A stretch of DNA of 41,764 bases, taken from the NCBI GenBank assembly GCA_902485915.1, contig CABTMH010000152.1, positions 1-41,764 on the forward strand, written 5' to 3'. The notes beneath the pieces are model-generated. The model ran no database searches. It was given only the letters and a program-made list of their open reading frames with translations, and was not told the DNA's origin. A program made the translations under genes and the position numbers. Shown here piece after piece: positions 30,567 to 38,924 of this stretch (the stretch's first letter is position 1; every line of letters starts with the position of its first letter). This DNA comes from an uncultured Oribacterium sp. (GTDB taxonomy: Bacteria; Bacillota; Clostridia; Lachnospirales; Lachnospiraceae).

Positions 30567-32080
30567 TATTCTTTCTCCTTTCCAGCAACACCGAAGGAAG
30601 CGCTCGTAAGATTCTCCTGATTGATTTCTGATCGTTTAAACTCACAGTTCAGTCGTCCCTGGTGGATGGTCACTGCCCGGTCACTCAATTCGATGATTTC
30701 CTCCATATCGGATGAAATCAGCAGTACCGCCAGGCCCTTCTTCGACAGGCCCTTGATGATGTTATAGACATCGGTTCGTGCACCAGCATCGATACCTCGT
30801 GTCGGCTCGTCCAGAATGATCAGCTTCGGACCGGTCGCCAGTGCATGTCCGATGACCACCTTCTGCTGGTTACCACCGGAAAGACTTCCCAGTTCCTGAT
30901 CCTGTCCGGTCACCTTGATACGGAAGTCATCGATGTACTGCTGTGTCAGTTCCTTTTCCTTTTTTGTATCCAGAAAAACCTTTCCCATGAAAGATTCACC
31001 CAGGATTCCGCTGGTGATGTTATACGCAACCGATGAGATCTTGAAGATACCATCGGCATGTCGGTCCTCTGAAACATAGTTCAGTCCGGCCTTCATCACC
31101 TTCCGTGTACTCAGTCCTGTGATATCCTGTCCATCCAGATAGACTTTACCTCCCAGCACCTTATCCATACCGAAGATGGTCTGTGCCATCTCGGTTCGTC
31201 CGGCACCAACCACGCCTGCAACGCCCAGGATCTCGCCAGGATACACCTTCAGAGAGATATCCTTAAATCCATAGCCGCTGAAGTTCTGAAGCTCCAGTAC
31301 CGGTGCCTTCGTATAATCAACATTCGTTTTGCTTACAACTTCCTGCTGATCCGTGGCATCCGGCAAAAGTCCCTTTACCAGCGCAGCCTTCGTGAATTCT
31401 TCGATCTTTCCCATCAGGGTGATACGTCCATCCCGCATGATGCCGACATCGGTCGAAATTTCGAACACCTCGTCCAAACGATGGGTGATGTAGATGATGC
31501 CGATGCCCTGTGCCTTTAAGTCCTTGATCACCTTAAACAGGCTTTCTACTTCCTTAAAGGTAAGTGCACTGGTCGGCTCATCCAGAATCAGAATCTTCGC
31601 GTGTCTCAGCAGTCCGCGAAGCAGCTCAACCAGCTGCTGCTCTGCGATCGAGAGCGTATTCGCCTTCCGGTTCAGCTCCAGGTTCCAGCCGATGCTCTTC
31701 ATCGTATCTATCAGTTCCTTATGAAGCTCCGCCTGAGGTCTGGTAAAGCCGATGAGAATATTCTCTTCTACACTCATATTCGGAAAAAGCAGTGGCTCCT
31801 GCGGCACCATGTATACGCCGCTGGACAGCGCCTCGGTCGTTTTTCCTGCCGTCATCTCCTTACCATCGACATAAACCTTTCCACTGTCATGTGTATAGAT
31901 GCCCATGATGATCTTCATCAGAGTGCTTTTTCCAGCACCGTTACCTCCGATCAAGGAAAGGACTTCTCCAGCTTTCAGGCTCAATGTCATGCCCTTCAGA
32001 ACTGCATTATCACCAAAGGATTTATAAATATCGCAAACCTGCAGCAGATTTTCAGCTCCTGGTTTATTGTTATTCTCCAT
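30566..32080 (-). CDS. lsrA: LsrA, AI-2 ABC transporter ATPase (two nucleotide-binding domains)
   Basis: 504 residues from the ATG at 32080. The first domain has Walker A GGNGAGKST, signature SIAEQQLVELLRGL and Walker B ILILDEPTSAL. The second has a degenerate Walker A (GVVGAGRTE), an intact signature LSGGNQQKVVIGHAL and LIILDEPTRGID. One such degenerate site is usual for the RbsA/LsrA type. It drives AI-2 import with LsrC, LsrD and LsrB. The open frame extends to a TTG at 32119, but that codon lies at the expected transcription start; the ATG at 32080 has GGAGG upstream. It is the first gene of the operon. Confidence 0.9.
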   Translation of the reverse strand: MENNNKPGAENLLQVCDIYKSFGDNAVLKGMTLSLKAGEVLSLIGGNGAGKSTLMKIIMGIYTHDSGKVYVDGKEMTAGKTTEALSSGVYMVPQEPLLFPNMSVEENILIGFTRPQAELHKELIDTMKSIGWNLELNRKANTLSIAEQQLVELLRGLLRHAKILILDEPTSALTFKEVESLFKVIKDLKAQGIGIIYITHRLDEVFEISTDVGIMRDGRITLMGKIEEFTKAALVKGLLPDATDQQEVVSKTNVDYTKAPVLELQNFSGYGFKDISLKVYPGEILGVAGVVGAGRTEMAQTIFGMDKVLGGKVYLDGQDITGLSTRKVMKAGLNYVSEDRHADGIFKISSVAYNITSGILGESFMGKVFLDTKKEKELTQQYIDDFRIKVTGQDQELGSLSGGNQQKVVIGHALATGPKLIILDEPTRGIDAGARTDVYNIIKGLSKKGLAVLLISSDMEEIIELSDRAVTIHQGRLNCEFKRSEINQENLTSASFGVAGKEKE

Positions 32081-32113
32081 TATGATCTCCCCTCCGTTAT
32101 TTTGGGCACTTTT

Positions 32114-32128
32114 GTTCAAATGATGAAC
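32114..32128. promoter_or_regulatory. Operator candidate at the lsrA transcription start
   Basis: GTTCA-AATGA-TGAAC, perfect 5-bp inverted repeat just downstream of the lsrA -10 box. A repressor such as LsrR bound here would block initiation. Confidence 0.6.
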
Positions 32129-32130
32129 TT

Positions 32131-32159
32131 ATATTAACGCTTTCATTATCGTTTGTCAA
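32131..32159 (-). promoter_or_regulatory. lsrA operon promoter
   Basis: Minus strand TTGACA (32154-32159) and TAATAT (32131-32136), 17-base spacer. Confidence 0.85.
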
Positions 32160-32191
32160 CATAACCGTCCTTCATTTCATATATTTTATTG

Positions 32192-32209
32192 TTCAGTTTA
32201 ACAACTGAA
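32192..32209. promoter_or_regulatory. Operator candidate between the divergent lsr promoters
   Basis: TTCAGTT-TAAC-AACTGAA, perfect 7-bp inverted repeat. It lies about 33 bases upstream of the lsrA -35 and 21 bases upstream of the lsrR -35. It shares the GTTCA/TGAA half-site pattern with the operator candidate at 32114-32128. Confidence 0.6.
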
Positions 32210-32230
32210 ATCATGATATTTTTATTTATG

Positions 32231-32259
32231 TTGACATTTTGTACAATGCTATTTATACT
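32231..32259 (+). promoter_or_regulatory. lsrR operon promoter
   Basis: TTGACA (32231-32236) and TATACT (32254-32259), 17-base spacer, about 75 bases before the lsrR start. Confidence 0.87.
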
Positions 32260-32332
32260 TTTGATAAACATATTTTTATGCCGTGAACTTTTGTTTCATC
32301 TGGCCCTTCATTTTCAGATAGAGGTTTTCACC

Positions 32333-33274
32333 ATGGAGCAGAGCTATAACTACGATGAAGAATTAATGATAAAAATCGCCTGGTACTACTATATCGAAAA
32401 CCTGACGCAGCAGGAAATCGCGAAGCTTTTAGGCATTAACCGTATCAAGATCCTTCGACTGCTCGATAAGGCAAAGGAAAACGGGCTGATCACCTTCCAG
32501 ATTCGAAACAGCAGCACCCGACGTCTGAATATGGAAAAGGAATTCAAGGATCTGTTTCATTTAAATGATGTCCTGATCATTCCATCGCCGCCATCCGGTG
32601 ATTCTTTAAACGATTCCCTGGCACAGGCAGCCTCCATGTATATCAATCAGCGGATCAAGGATAATTCCTATATCAATATGGGCTACGGTGATACCCCGAG
32701 CCGGATTCTGAACTATCTGGCGCAGCGCTCGGAGAGTCCGATCAATGTGATATCCCTGACCGGTGGCGTCAATTACTATCTGCCGAATGCGCAGTCCAGT
32801 ATTTTCAACGCCCGCCTGCACCTGATTCCGAGTCCGCTGATTCTGAGCTCTTCCTCTATTATGGAAGAACTAAAAAAAGAAAATGATATTCAACGCATCG
32901 CAAACATGGCCATGATTTCCGATTTCACCGTGATGGGTATCGGTGGCATGGATACCAGCGCTGCCACGATTATAAAGAACGCCATCCTGACGCCGGATGA
33001 CTATCTGTTTTTGCAGAAGCAGGGCGCCGTGGGGGATATTTTAAGCCACTTCATCGACATCCATGGACATCTCATCGACAGTGACCTCGAGAAACGACTG
33101 ATGAGTCCTCCGCTGACCGAGATCGAGAAATTCTGCAACGTCGTCGGTGTCGCCGGTGGTCCGCATAAAGTGGAAGCGATCTATGCCACCCTGATGGGCA
33201 GCTACCTGGATGTTCTCATCACAGACGAAAGTACCGCTGCCGCTATCCTGGAGCTTTATCAGAGCAAACAATAA
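32333..33274 (+). CDS. lsrR: LsrR, SorC/DeoR-type repressor sensing phospho-AI-2
   Basis: 313 residues from the ATG at 32333 (E. coli LsrR is about 317). The helix-turn-helix is at about 20-45 (ENLTQQEIAKLLGINRIKILRLL), followed by the SorC sugar-phosphate-binding domain with INMGYGDTPSRIL, SLTGGVNYYLP and VMGIGGMDTSAA. LsrR represses the lsr genes until phospho-AI-2 binds. The frame is open 48 codons further upstream, but that stretch is hydrophobic, non-conserved and contains the promoter. The divergent position beside lsrA and shared operon with lsrK support the assignment over other SorC regulators. Confidence 0.9.
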   Translation: MEQSYNYDEELMIKIAWYYYIENLTQQEIAKLLGINRIKILRLLDKAKENGLITFQIRNSSTRRLNMEKEFKDLFHLNDVLIIPSPPSGDSLNDSLAQAASMYINQRIKDNSYINMGYGDTPSRILNYLAQRSESPINVISLTGGVNYYLPNAQSSIFNARLHLIPSPLILSSSSIMEELKKENDIQRIANMAMISDFTVMGIGGMDTSAATIIKNAILTPDDYLFLQKQGAVGDILSHFIDIHGHLIDSDLEKRLMSPPLTEIEKFCNVVGVAGGPHKVEAIYATLMGSYLDVLITDESTAAAILELYQSKQ

Positions 33275-33307
33275 TCATATATTTTGAAAGAAAGGATGGT
33301 TTATCAA

Positions 33308-34870
33308 ATGAAGAAATATCTAATGGCGATCGATGCCGGAACCGGAAGCGTACGTGCGGTCCTCTTCGATCTAGAAGGAAACCAGATCGGCTGCTCTCAG
33401 CATGAGTGGACGCATAACGAAGACCCTCGTTTTCCAGGAAGCATGGACTTCGACTGGACCTTCAACTGGAAACTGGCCAGCAGCTGTGTCCGGAATGTCC
33501 TCGCGGAAACCGGCATCGATCCGACAGAGATCGCGGCGGTTTCGACCACCTGCATGCGTGAGGGTATACTCCTGTATGATCAGGACGGAAACGAGATCTG
33601 GGCCTGCGCCAATGTCGACGCCCGCAGCACAGATGAAGTCGCGGAGCTGATTCGGATGGATCCGGATCTCGAGCTTACGCTGTACCAGAAGTCCGGTCAG
33701 AGCTATGCACTCAATGCGATTCCTCGTATTCTGTGGGTAAAGAACAATCTCCCGGAGATTTACGAAAAGACTGCAAAGATCGGCATGTTTAACGACTGGC
33801 TGATCTATAAGCTGACCGGTGTGCTCGCCGTCGAGCCGAGTAACGGATCCACCACCGGTCTCCTGGATCTGCAGACACGTACATGGGATACCGACATCGC
33901 CGCAAAGTGTCATCTGCGCACAGATATCTTCCCGGAGGTTCTGGAATGCGGATCGATTGCAGGTGCTGTCACGGCAAAGGGCGCTGCCGAAACCGGTCTC
34001 GCAGAGGGGACGCCGGTCGTCGTCGGCGGTGGTGACTGTCAGCTCGGCACCATCGGTGTCGGCGCATGCAAGCCGGGTGAAGCCGCGGTATTCGGTGGCA
34101 GTTTCTGGCAGTATGAATTTAATACCGACAGCGGAAAGACCGATCCATACGGGCGCGTCCGTGTAAACTGTCATGCCGTACCCGGTGTATGGCAGTACGA
34201 GGCACTCGCCTTTAAACCAGGCCTCGTGATGCGCTGGTTCCGCGATGGTTTCTGTCAGGAGGAAAAGAGAAAAGCAAAGGAGATCGGTGACGATCCATAT
34301 AACCTGATGAACCGCGAAGCCGAGAAGATCCCTGCCGGATGCTATGGCATGATGTGCTGCTTCAGTGATGTGATGAACTTCATCAACTGGAAGCATGCCG
34401 CGCCGACCTTCACAAACTTCGAGCTTTTACCGGAGAAGTTTAACAAGTATACCTTCTACCGTTCCATCCTGGAAAATACCGCGATGCTGGTGAAGGGCCA
34501 TATCGAGCTCGTAAAGGAAGCCACCGGAAACGAACCGGAGCAGCTGATCTTCGCCGGCGGTGCATCCGTAAGTGGTCTATGGTCGCAGATTCTGGCTGAT
34601 GTCACCGGAAAGACGGTGGTCACACCAGTCGTAAAGGAAGCAACCGCGCTCGGCGCTGCCATCCTGGCCGGCTATGGCGTCGGGATCTATCCTTCTATCG
34701 CTGAAGGCGCAGCCCGCTGTGCAAAGGTCGATAAAACCTTTACACCAAACTTCGAAAACAAAAAGATCTACGATGAGATGTATCCGGTATGGCGGAAGGT
34801 CTATAAGGCAAACCTCGCGCTCTGCGATCAAAAGCTCACGAAGAATATGTGGATCGCACCAGGACTGTAA
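33308..34870 (+). CDS. lsrK: LsrK, autoinducer-2 kinase (FGGY family)
   Basis: 520 residues from the ATG at 33308. It resembles E. coli LsrK throughout: KKYLMAIDAGTGSVRAVLFDLEGN (ATP site), PGSMDFD, AAVSTTCMREGILLYD, NVDARSTDEV, VEPSNGSTTGLLDL, VVVGGGDCQLGTIGVG, VMRWFRDGFCQEEKRKA and the final WIAPGL. LsrK phosphorylates AI-2 in the cytoplasm, trapping it and making the inducer of LsrR. The frame extends to a TTG at 33284, but family alignment favours MKKYLMA. It follows lsrR by 33 bases. Confidence 0.93.
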   Translation: MKKYLMAIDAGTGSVRAVLFDLEGNQIGCSQHEWTHNEDPRFPGSMDFDWTFNWKLASSCVRNVLAETGIDPTEIAAVSTTCMREGILLYDQDGNEIWACANVDARSTDEVAELIRMDPDLELTLYQKSGQSYALNAIPRILWVKNNLPEIYEKTAKIGMFNDWLIYKLTGVLAVEPSNGSTTGLLDLQTRTWDTDIAAKCHLRTDIFPEVLECGSIAGAVTAKGAAETGLAEGTPVVVGGGDCQLGTIGVGACKPGEAAVFGGSFWQYEFNTDSGKTDPYGRVRVNCHAVPGVWQYEALAFKPGLVMRWFRDGFCQEEKRKAKEIGDDPYNLMNREAEKIPAGCYGMMCCFSDVMNFINWKHAAPTFTNFELLPEKFNKYTFYRSILENTAMLVKGHIELVKEATGNEPEQLIFAGGASVSGLWSQILADVTGKTVVTPVVKEATALGAAILAGYGVGIYPSIAEGAARCAKVDKTFTPNFENKKIYDEMYPVWRKVYKANLALCDQKLTKNMWIAPGL

Positions 34871-34947
34871 GCAGCACCTGATTCATATAGAGCATTTAAG
34901 TGAAACTCAGATTCAGAGTTCACAGGAAGGAAAGAAAGGAAATAAAC

Positions 34948-35298
34948 ATGTTTGTAGTAAATGAGAAGGATTTTGAATACCGTTTCGGTGACAGCGGCCC
35001 GAAGTATCTGATGAAAGGGCCTCGCATGAACTATGCACTGGTTCAGTTCCAGCCGGGGCAGGATTTCCAGGCCCACTATCATAACGTCATGGAAGAGAAC
35101 TTCTATATCTTAGAGGGAAAAGTCGATATCGTGGTCGACGGCGTCTGCCACACCTTAACCGAAGGCGATTTCATCCACATCGAGCCGGGTGAGGTGCACT
35201 ATGTAAAGAACGCCTACGATCAGACGATCAAGATGGTTTCCACCCTTGCACCTTTCCAGGAAGTAGATAAGGTCAATGTAGAGAATCCTGTATACTGA
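34948..35298 (+). CDS. Single-domain cupin in the lsr operon
   Basis: 116 residues from the ATG at 34948 (AAAGGA seven bases upstream). It is a small cupin with both metal motifs. Motif 1 is AHYHNVMEENFYILEG (His-x-His-x4-Glu) and motif 2 is GDFIHIEPGEVHYVKN (Pro-x-Gly-x2-His). Small cupins of this kind often bind a divalent metal and act as isomerases or dioxygenases on small carbonyl compounds. It lies 77 bases after lsrK, before a terminator. The usual lsrG, whose product isomerises phospho-AI-2, is not seen in this locus, so this protein might take that role; that is inference. Confidence 0.85.
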   Translation: MFVVNEKDFEYRFGDSGPKYLMKGPRMNYALVQFQPGQDFQAHYHNVMEENFYILEGKVDIVVDGVCHTLTEGDFIHIEPGEVHYVKNAYDQTIKMVSTLAPFQEVDKVNVENPVY

Positions 35299-35335
35299 TT
35301 TCTGAATATCCATTTCTGTATAATTGTTTCTAAAG

Positions 35336-35374
35336 AAAACGGAGGCTGTCCATCAGGACCCGCCTCCGTTTTTT
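35336..35374. terminator. Bidirectional terminator between the cupin gene and metA
   Basis: Stem AAACGGAGGC / GCCTCCGTTT with an inner GTCC/GGAC pair, T6 on the plus strand. It ends lsrR-lsrK-cupin and may also serve metA. Confidence 0.88.
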
Positions 35375-35468
35375 ACTGTCTTAACGTATGTATACCGCCA
35401 CGATACCGCAGGACATCCCGCGGTGTCATCCATTCTGAACCCTTTTCGATATAAGCACAGCGTTCGGT

Positions 35469-36470
35469 TCAGGACTTCTTCCCGGCCATCATGATCGTAT
35501 CACGTTCTTCCACGTGGTCGCCCTTCAGATAACTGTCCGCCTGCACTGGTGACAGCTCATGAAGATCATACGGGGTCTCCTGGTACACGAAGTTCAGCCA
35601 GTTCGTGTAGGTGCAGTTCGAGGTCGAACGCCAGCTGAGGACGGGCTCCTTTGACGGATCATCATCCTCATAGTAGGCGACCGGAAGTTTCGGATGGAGG
35701 CCCTTCTTCACATCACGCTTATACTCCTTATCCAGGTCATACTTATCATACTCGGAGTGGCCGGTGATGAAGATCTGACGGCTCGAGCAGGCGAGGATCA
35801 TATAGCTGCCGCCCTCTTCCGGCTTCACCGCCTCTGCGACGACATACAGCTCCGGATTCTTCCGGACAGCCTCCTCATCGATCCCTGTATAGCGCGAGAT
35901 CGGCACATTGAAATAATCATCCATGCCACGCATGATCATCTTCTTCCGATGGAGCACCTTCTGACGATAGATACCAGAGAGCTTTTCCGGGAGCAGGCGC
36001 TTCTCGATGCCATAATGATAGTAGAGCCCGGCCTGCGCGCCCCAGCAGATGTGAAAGGTCGAGAAAACATGGGTCTCGGACCACTTCATGATTTCCGTAA
36101 GCTCCGGCCAGTACTCCACCTCCTCAAACGGAAGCTTCTCGACCGGTGCGCCGGTGATGATCAGACCATCGAAGTACTCCTGCTCCACCTGGTCCAGGGT
36201 CACATAGAACTTGTTAAGATGAGAGGCGTCGGTATGCTTCGACTCGTGGGTCGCCACGGTCATAAAGGTGATCTCCGTCTGAATCGGGAAGTTCGACAGC
36301 ACGCGGAGAATATCGAGCTCCGTATCCTCCTTCAGTGGCATCAGGTTCAGAATCGCGATCCGCAGCGGTCGGATCTCCTGAGACTGCGCTCGCTTCTCAT
36401 CCATCACAAAGATGTTCTCGTTCTCCAGGATATGCTTCGCAGGTAAATCGTTCTGTACTTTAATCGGCAT
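35469..36470 (-). CDS. metA: Homoserine O-acetyltransferase, MetA type
   Basis: 333 residues, class-I glutamine-amidotransferase-like fold. It activates homoserine for methionine synthesis. Catalytic Cys142 is in STFHICWGAQAGLYYHYG. The His-x-Glu pair is in ITGHSEYD (about 235-237). Position 111 is Glu (TGAPVEKLPFEEVEYW). In the MetA family Glu at this position goes with acetyl-CoA use, and Gly with succinyl-CoA, so it is likely an acetyltransferase in spite of the common name succinyltransferase. It is divergent from metK, with a repeat copy between. No SAM riboswitch was seen on the metA side. Confidence 0.92.
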   Translation of the reverse strand: MPIKVQNDLPAKHILENENIFVMDEKRAQSQEIRPLRIAILNLMPLKEDTELDILRVLSNFPIQTEITFMTVATHESKHTDASHLNKFYVTLDQVEQEYFDGLIITGAPVEKLPFEEVEYWPELTEIMKWSETHVFSTFHICWGAQAGLYYHYGIEKRLLPEKLSGIYRQKVLHRKKMIMRGMDDYFNVPISRYTGIDEEAVRKNPELYVVAEAVKPEEGGSYMILACSSRQIFITGHSEYDKYDLDKEYKRDVKKGLHPKLPVAYYEDDDPSKEPVLSWRSTSNCTYTNWLNFVYQETPYDLHELSPVQADSYLKGDHVEERDTIMMAGKKS

Positions 36471-36520
36471 AGGGTACCTCGTTTATGTTTATTGCAGGCA
36501 AGTAAAGTCGATTCATGAAT

Positions 36521-36584
36521 AAATCCGTTCACTCGTCAAGTGGATTCAGGCCCCTGCCTAATCCGCACACGTGTAAACCGTAAC
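36521..36584. repeat. Dispersed palindromic repeat, copy E
   Basis: Left end contains GTTCACTCGTCAAG. The right end, read on the opposite strand, starts GTTACGGTTTACACGTGTGC. The centre is ATTCAGG-cccc-TGCCTAAT. It matches the family at 2029-2101, 11834-12334 and 12914-13060 and lies about 50 bases upstream of metA. Confidence 0.65.
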
Positions 36585-36624
36585 CCATAAATGAAACTGA
36601 ACCAAATTATATCTCGAAATCCTA

Positions 36625-36653
36625 TTGCACACAACTAAAACTCATGGTATAGT
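36625..36653 (+). promoter_or_regulatory. metK promoter
   Basis: TTGCAC (36625-36630) and TATAGT (36648-36653), 17-base spacer, just upstream of the SAM-I aptamer. Confidence 0.75.
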
Positions 36654-36691
36654 ACTATCCGCACCTGAGAAATCGGTGCACAATTTCATAA

Positions 36692-36792
36692 CTTATTCAG
36701 AGACGGTGGAGCTACATAGGAGCGATGAAGCCGCAGCAACCCCGGAAACGGAAGGTGCTAACCTGAGCGAACGTTTTGTTTCGAGCAATAAG
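36692..36792 (+). promoter_or_regulatory. SAM-I (S-box) riboswitch aptamer
   Basis: P1 closes perfectly with CTTATT (36692-36697) and AATAAG (36787-36792). The conserved core is present: AGAGACGGTGGAG, then GATGAAGCCGCAGCAACC, and GGTGCTAACC. Together with the terminator at 36805-36834 it should switch metK off when S-adenosylmethionine is abundant. Confidence 0.93.
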
Positions 36793-36804
36793 ATGCGGAT
36801 TTTC

Positions 36805-36834
36805 AGCCTGTCGATTGTTCGACAGGCTTTTTTA
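36805..36834 (+). terminator. Riboswitch-controlled terminator of metK
   Basis: Perfect 10-bp stem AGCCTGTCGA / TCGACAGGCT with a four-base loop followed by T6, 12 bases after the aptamer. Confidence 0.9.
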
Positions 36835-36954
36835 TATATCAGTCCCCTGCCGGGAGACCCGTTCATCGAACGTGCCGGCACTGTGCTTCACAGCGACTGA
36901 TCCGCAGAAGTCACTTCGAAACACCATTTGGCCTAGACCAGAAAGGATTTACAC

Positions 36955-38013
36955 ATGTTATTTTCATCAGAACAGGTATCCAACGGACATCCGGATAAGA
37001 TCTGTGATCAGATCTCCGATGCCATCGTGACCGACATTCTGCAGCACGATGAGCTCAGCCGTATCGCAGCCGAGACCATCATCAAGGATTACGAAATCAC
37101 CGTGATGGGTGAGATCACCTCCGACTACGAGCCGGATTACGACAAGCTGATCCGCGATGTACTCCGCAACATCGGGCTCACCGATGTCGAGAAGTACAAC
37201 ATCCGTTACCTGATTTCCAGACAGTCTCCGGACATCGCGATGGGTGTTGATAACGACGGTGCCGGCGACCAGGGTATGATGTTCGGCTATGCGACGAACG
37301 AGACCGCGGAGATGCTTCCGATTCCATACGTTCTTTCCACGAAGGCGCTGCTCAAGCTTCGCGCCTACAACCAGAAGGACGGCTTCCGGAAGTTCCGTCC
37401 GGATGCAAAGGCACAGGTATCCTTCGATTATGATACCCACCGCATCGACACCTTCCTGATCTCCACCCAGCATGCCGAGGAGACTTCTCTCGACGAGGTA
37501 CGTGAGATCGTTTCCGGCATCATGAAGGAAACCGCAGAGGAGATGGGCCTCAACACCGACTTCCGTGTGCTGGTAAATCCGACTGGCCGTTTCGTTCTCG
37601 GTTCCTCCTTCGCCGATTCCGGTCTGACCGGTCGTAAGATCATCGCCGACACCTATGGTGGAGCTGCACATCACGGCGGCGGAGCCTTCTCCGGTAAGGA
37701 TCCGAGTAAGGTCGACCGTTCCGCTGCCTATATGGCACGTAAGATCGCCCGCGACATCGTAAACGCCGGCAAGGCGGATCGCTGTGAAGTACAGCTCGCC
37801 TACGCGATCGGCGTCGCAGAGCCGGTTTCCGTATATGTCGACTGCTTCGGTACCGAAAAGCAGGATCGTAACACCATCTGGGAGGAAATCAAGCACAACT
37901 ATGACCTGACCCCGAAGGGCATCACCCGTGCGCTGGATCTCCGCCACGTAGATTACAACCTGGTATCCAGCTACGGTCACTTCGGCAAGTCCGAGCTTCC
38001 ATGGGAGAAGTAA
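36955..38013 (+). CDS. metK: S-adenosylmethionine synthetase, compact form
   Basis: 352 residues, about 30-40 fewer than the usual 380-400. It makes S-adenosylmethionine from methionine and ATP. All main motifs are there: SNGHPDKICDQISDA, the ATP signature GAGDQGMMFGYA, RPDAKAQVSF, the SDSGLTGRK-like region (ADSGLTGRKIIADTYGG) and HHGGGAFSGKDPSKVDRSAAY (second signature). The loss is a short N-terminus, a shortened loop before SRQSPDIAMGVD, and a C-terminus ending at ELPWEK. It is controlled by the SAM-I riboswitch upstream. The next gene begins two bases after its stop. Confidence 0.95.
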   Translation: MLFSSEQVSNGHPDKICDQISDAIVTDILQHDELSRIAAETIIKDYEITVMGEITSDYEPDYDKLIRDVLRNIGLTDVEKYNIRYLISRQSPDIAMGVDNDGAGDQGMMFGYATNETAEMLPIPYVLSTKALLKLRAYNQKDGFRKFRPDAKAQVSFDYDTHRIDTFLISTQHAEETSLDEVREIVSGIMKETAEEMGLNTDFRVLVNPTGRFVLGSSFADSGLTGRKIIADTYGGAAHHGGGAFSGKDPSKVDRSAAYMARKIARDIVNAGKADRCEVQLAYAIGVAEPVSVYVDCFGTEKQDRNTIWEEIKHNYDLTPKGITRALDLRHVDYNLVSSYGHFGKSELPWEK

Positions 38014-38014
38014 C

Positions 38015-38725
38015 TTGTCCCAGATGAAGCCGAAAGAAAAGACACTCTGGCATGATGGTCTTCAGTACGATCTGCTCCTCGGCATCGCCCTGGAGCTGAT
38101 CGTACTTTTCGTTTCCATCCTCTTCTGGCATATGCAGTTCCCGAAGCTGGCCATCGCGAAGGCCACGGTCCTGAACCTCCTGTATCTCGTACTGGCGCTC
38201 CCGCTGCTCGTCGGCATCTTCGGGCTCTCGGCACGGTCGATGGAAAACACCTTCTGGACCCGGCTCTTCACACAGCTTGCGTGGCCGACGCTCCTCGCCG
38301 GTATCCTCGCAGCCCTCATCCTCTGCCTGATCCCACCCTACTGCTCCGGCAGTACGAAGCCGAAGCAGTATATGCAGCTCGATCAGGGCATCGATGAACG
38401 CATGCTGGCCGACCTGCAGCAGCTCTTCCCGGAGACCATCCAGCCGACCGCCAGTGACGTCTCCTACCAGTACTATAAGTACACGAGCATCCTCGAGAAC
38501 AGCCTGCACATAAGCCTCGGCGAGACGCTCGATGAAGCCAGCTTCCAGCGTGAAGCAGCCCGCATCGATGCTCTGCCAATGCTCACATCCGGCATCCGCA
38601 CGGAAGGAGAAGGCATCACGCTCATCGATCTCCAGACCCCGGAAGGCCTCCTCCTGCACCTGAGCCTCGACGCCGCCTGCCACCGCATCATCTACTCCGC
38701 CAGCTGCCGGCAGACGAACACTTAA
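38015..38725 (+). CDS. Membrane protein of unknown function coupled to metK
   Basis: 236 residues if it starts at the TTG at 38015 (GGAG of the metK end lies seven bases before it), or 233 from the ATG at 38024. I do not recognise a family. It has three hydrophobic helices (about residues 20-42, 50-70 and 88-107) followed by a soluble C-terminal domain of about 125 residues that is probably outside the membrane. The start lies two bases after the metK stop, so it shares the riboswitch-controlled transcript. A role tied to methionine or SAM is possible but is inferred only from position. Confidence 0.75.
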   Translation: MSQMKPKEKTLWHDGLQYDLLLGIALELIVLFVSILFWHMQFPKLAIAKATVLNLLYLVLALPLLVGIFGLSARSMENTFWTRLFTQLAWPTLLAGILAALILCLIPPYCSGSTKPKQYMQLDQGIDERMLADLQQLFPETIQPTASDVSYQYYKYTSILENSLHISLGETLDEASFQREAARIDALPMLTSGIRTEGEGITLIDLQTPEGLLLHLSLDAACHRIIYSASCRQTNT

Positions 38726-38813
38726 AATTCATCATAACTTTTCGTAAGCAACCAGCTGAAGTTCCTCCGACGAACAGCAGCCCTGGGATTACACGGAATT
38801 TCTGGCATTTAAA

Positions 38814-38878
38814 CAGAGCCCTGCATAGGACTGTTCCCGAAGCATCAGCTTCTGATACAGGTCCTATGCGGGGCTCTG
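38814..38878. terminator. Two-tier hairpin between the metK operon and tpiA
   Basis: 18-bp outer stem CAGAGCCCTGCATAGGAC / GTCCTATGCGGGGCTCTG (one wobble) with an inner GAAGC/GCTTC hairpin. It lies between the convergent ends of the 38015-38725 gene and tpiA. T runs are weak on both sides, so its efficiency is uncertain. I see nothing else in this gap. Confidence 0.65.
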
Positions 38879-38924
38879 ATTGAACTGTCACAGCTCTACT
38901 GATAAAACCGCGACGTAATACGAA

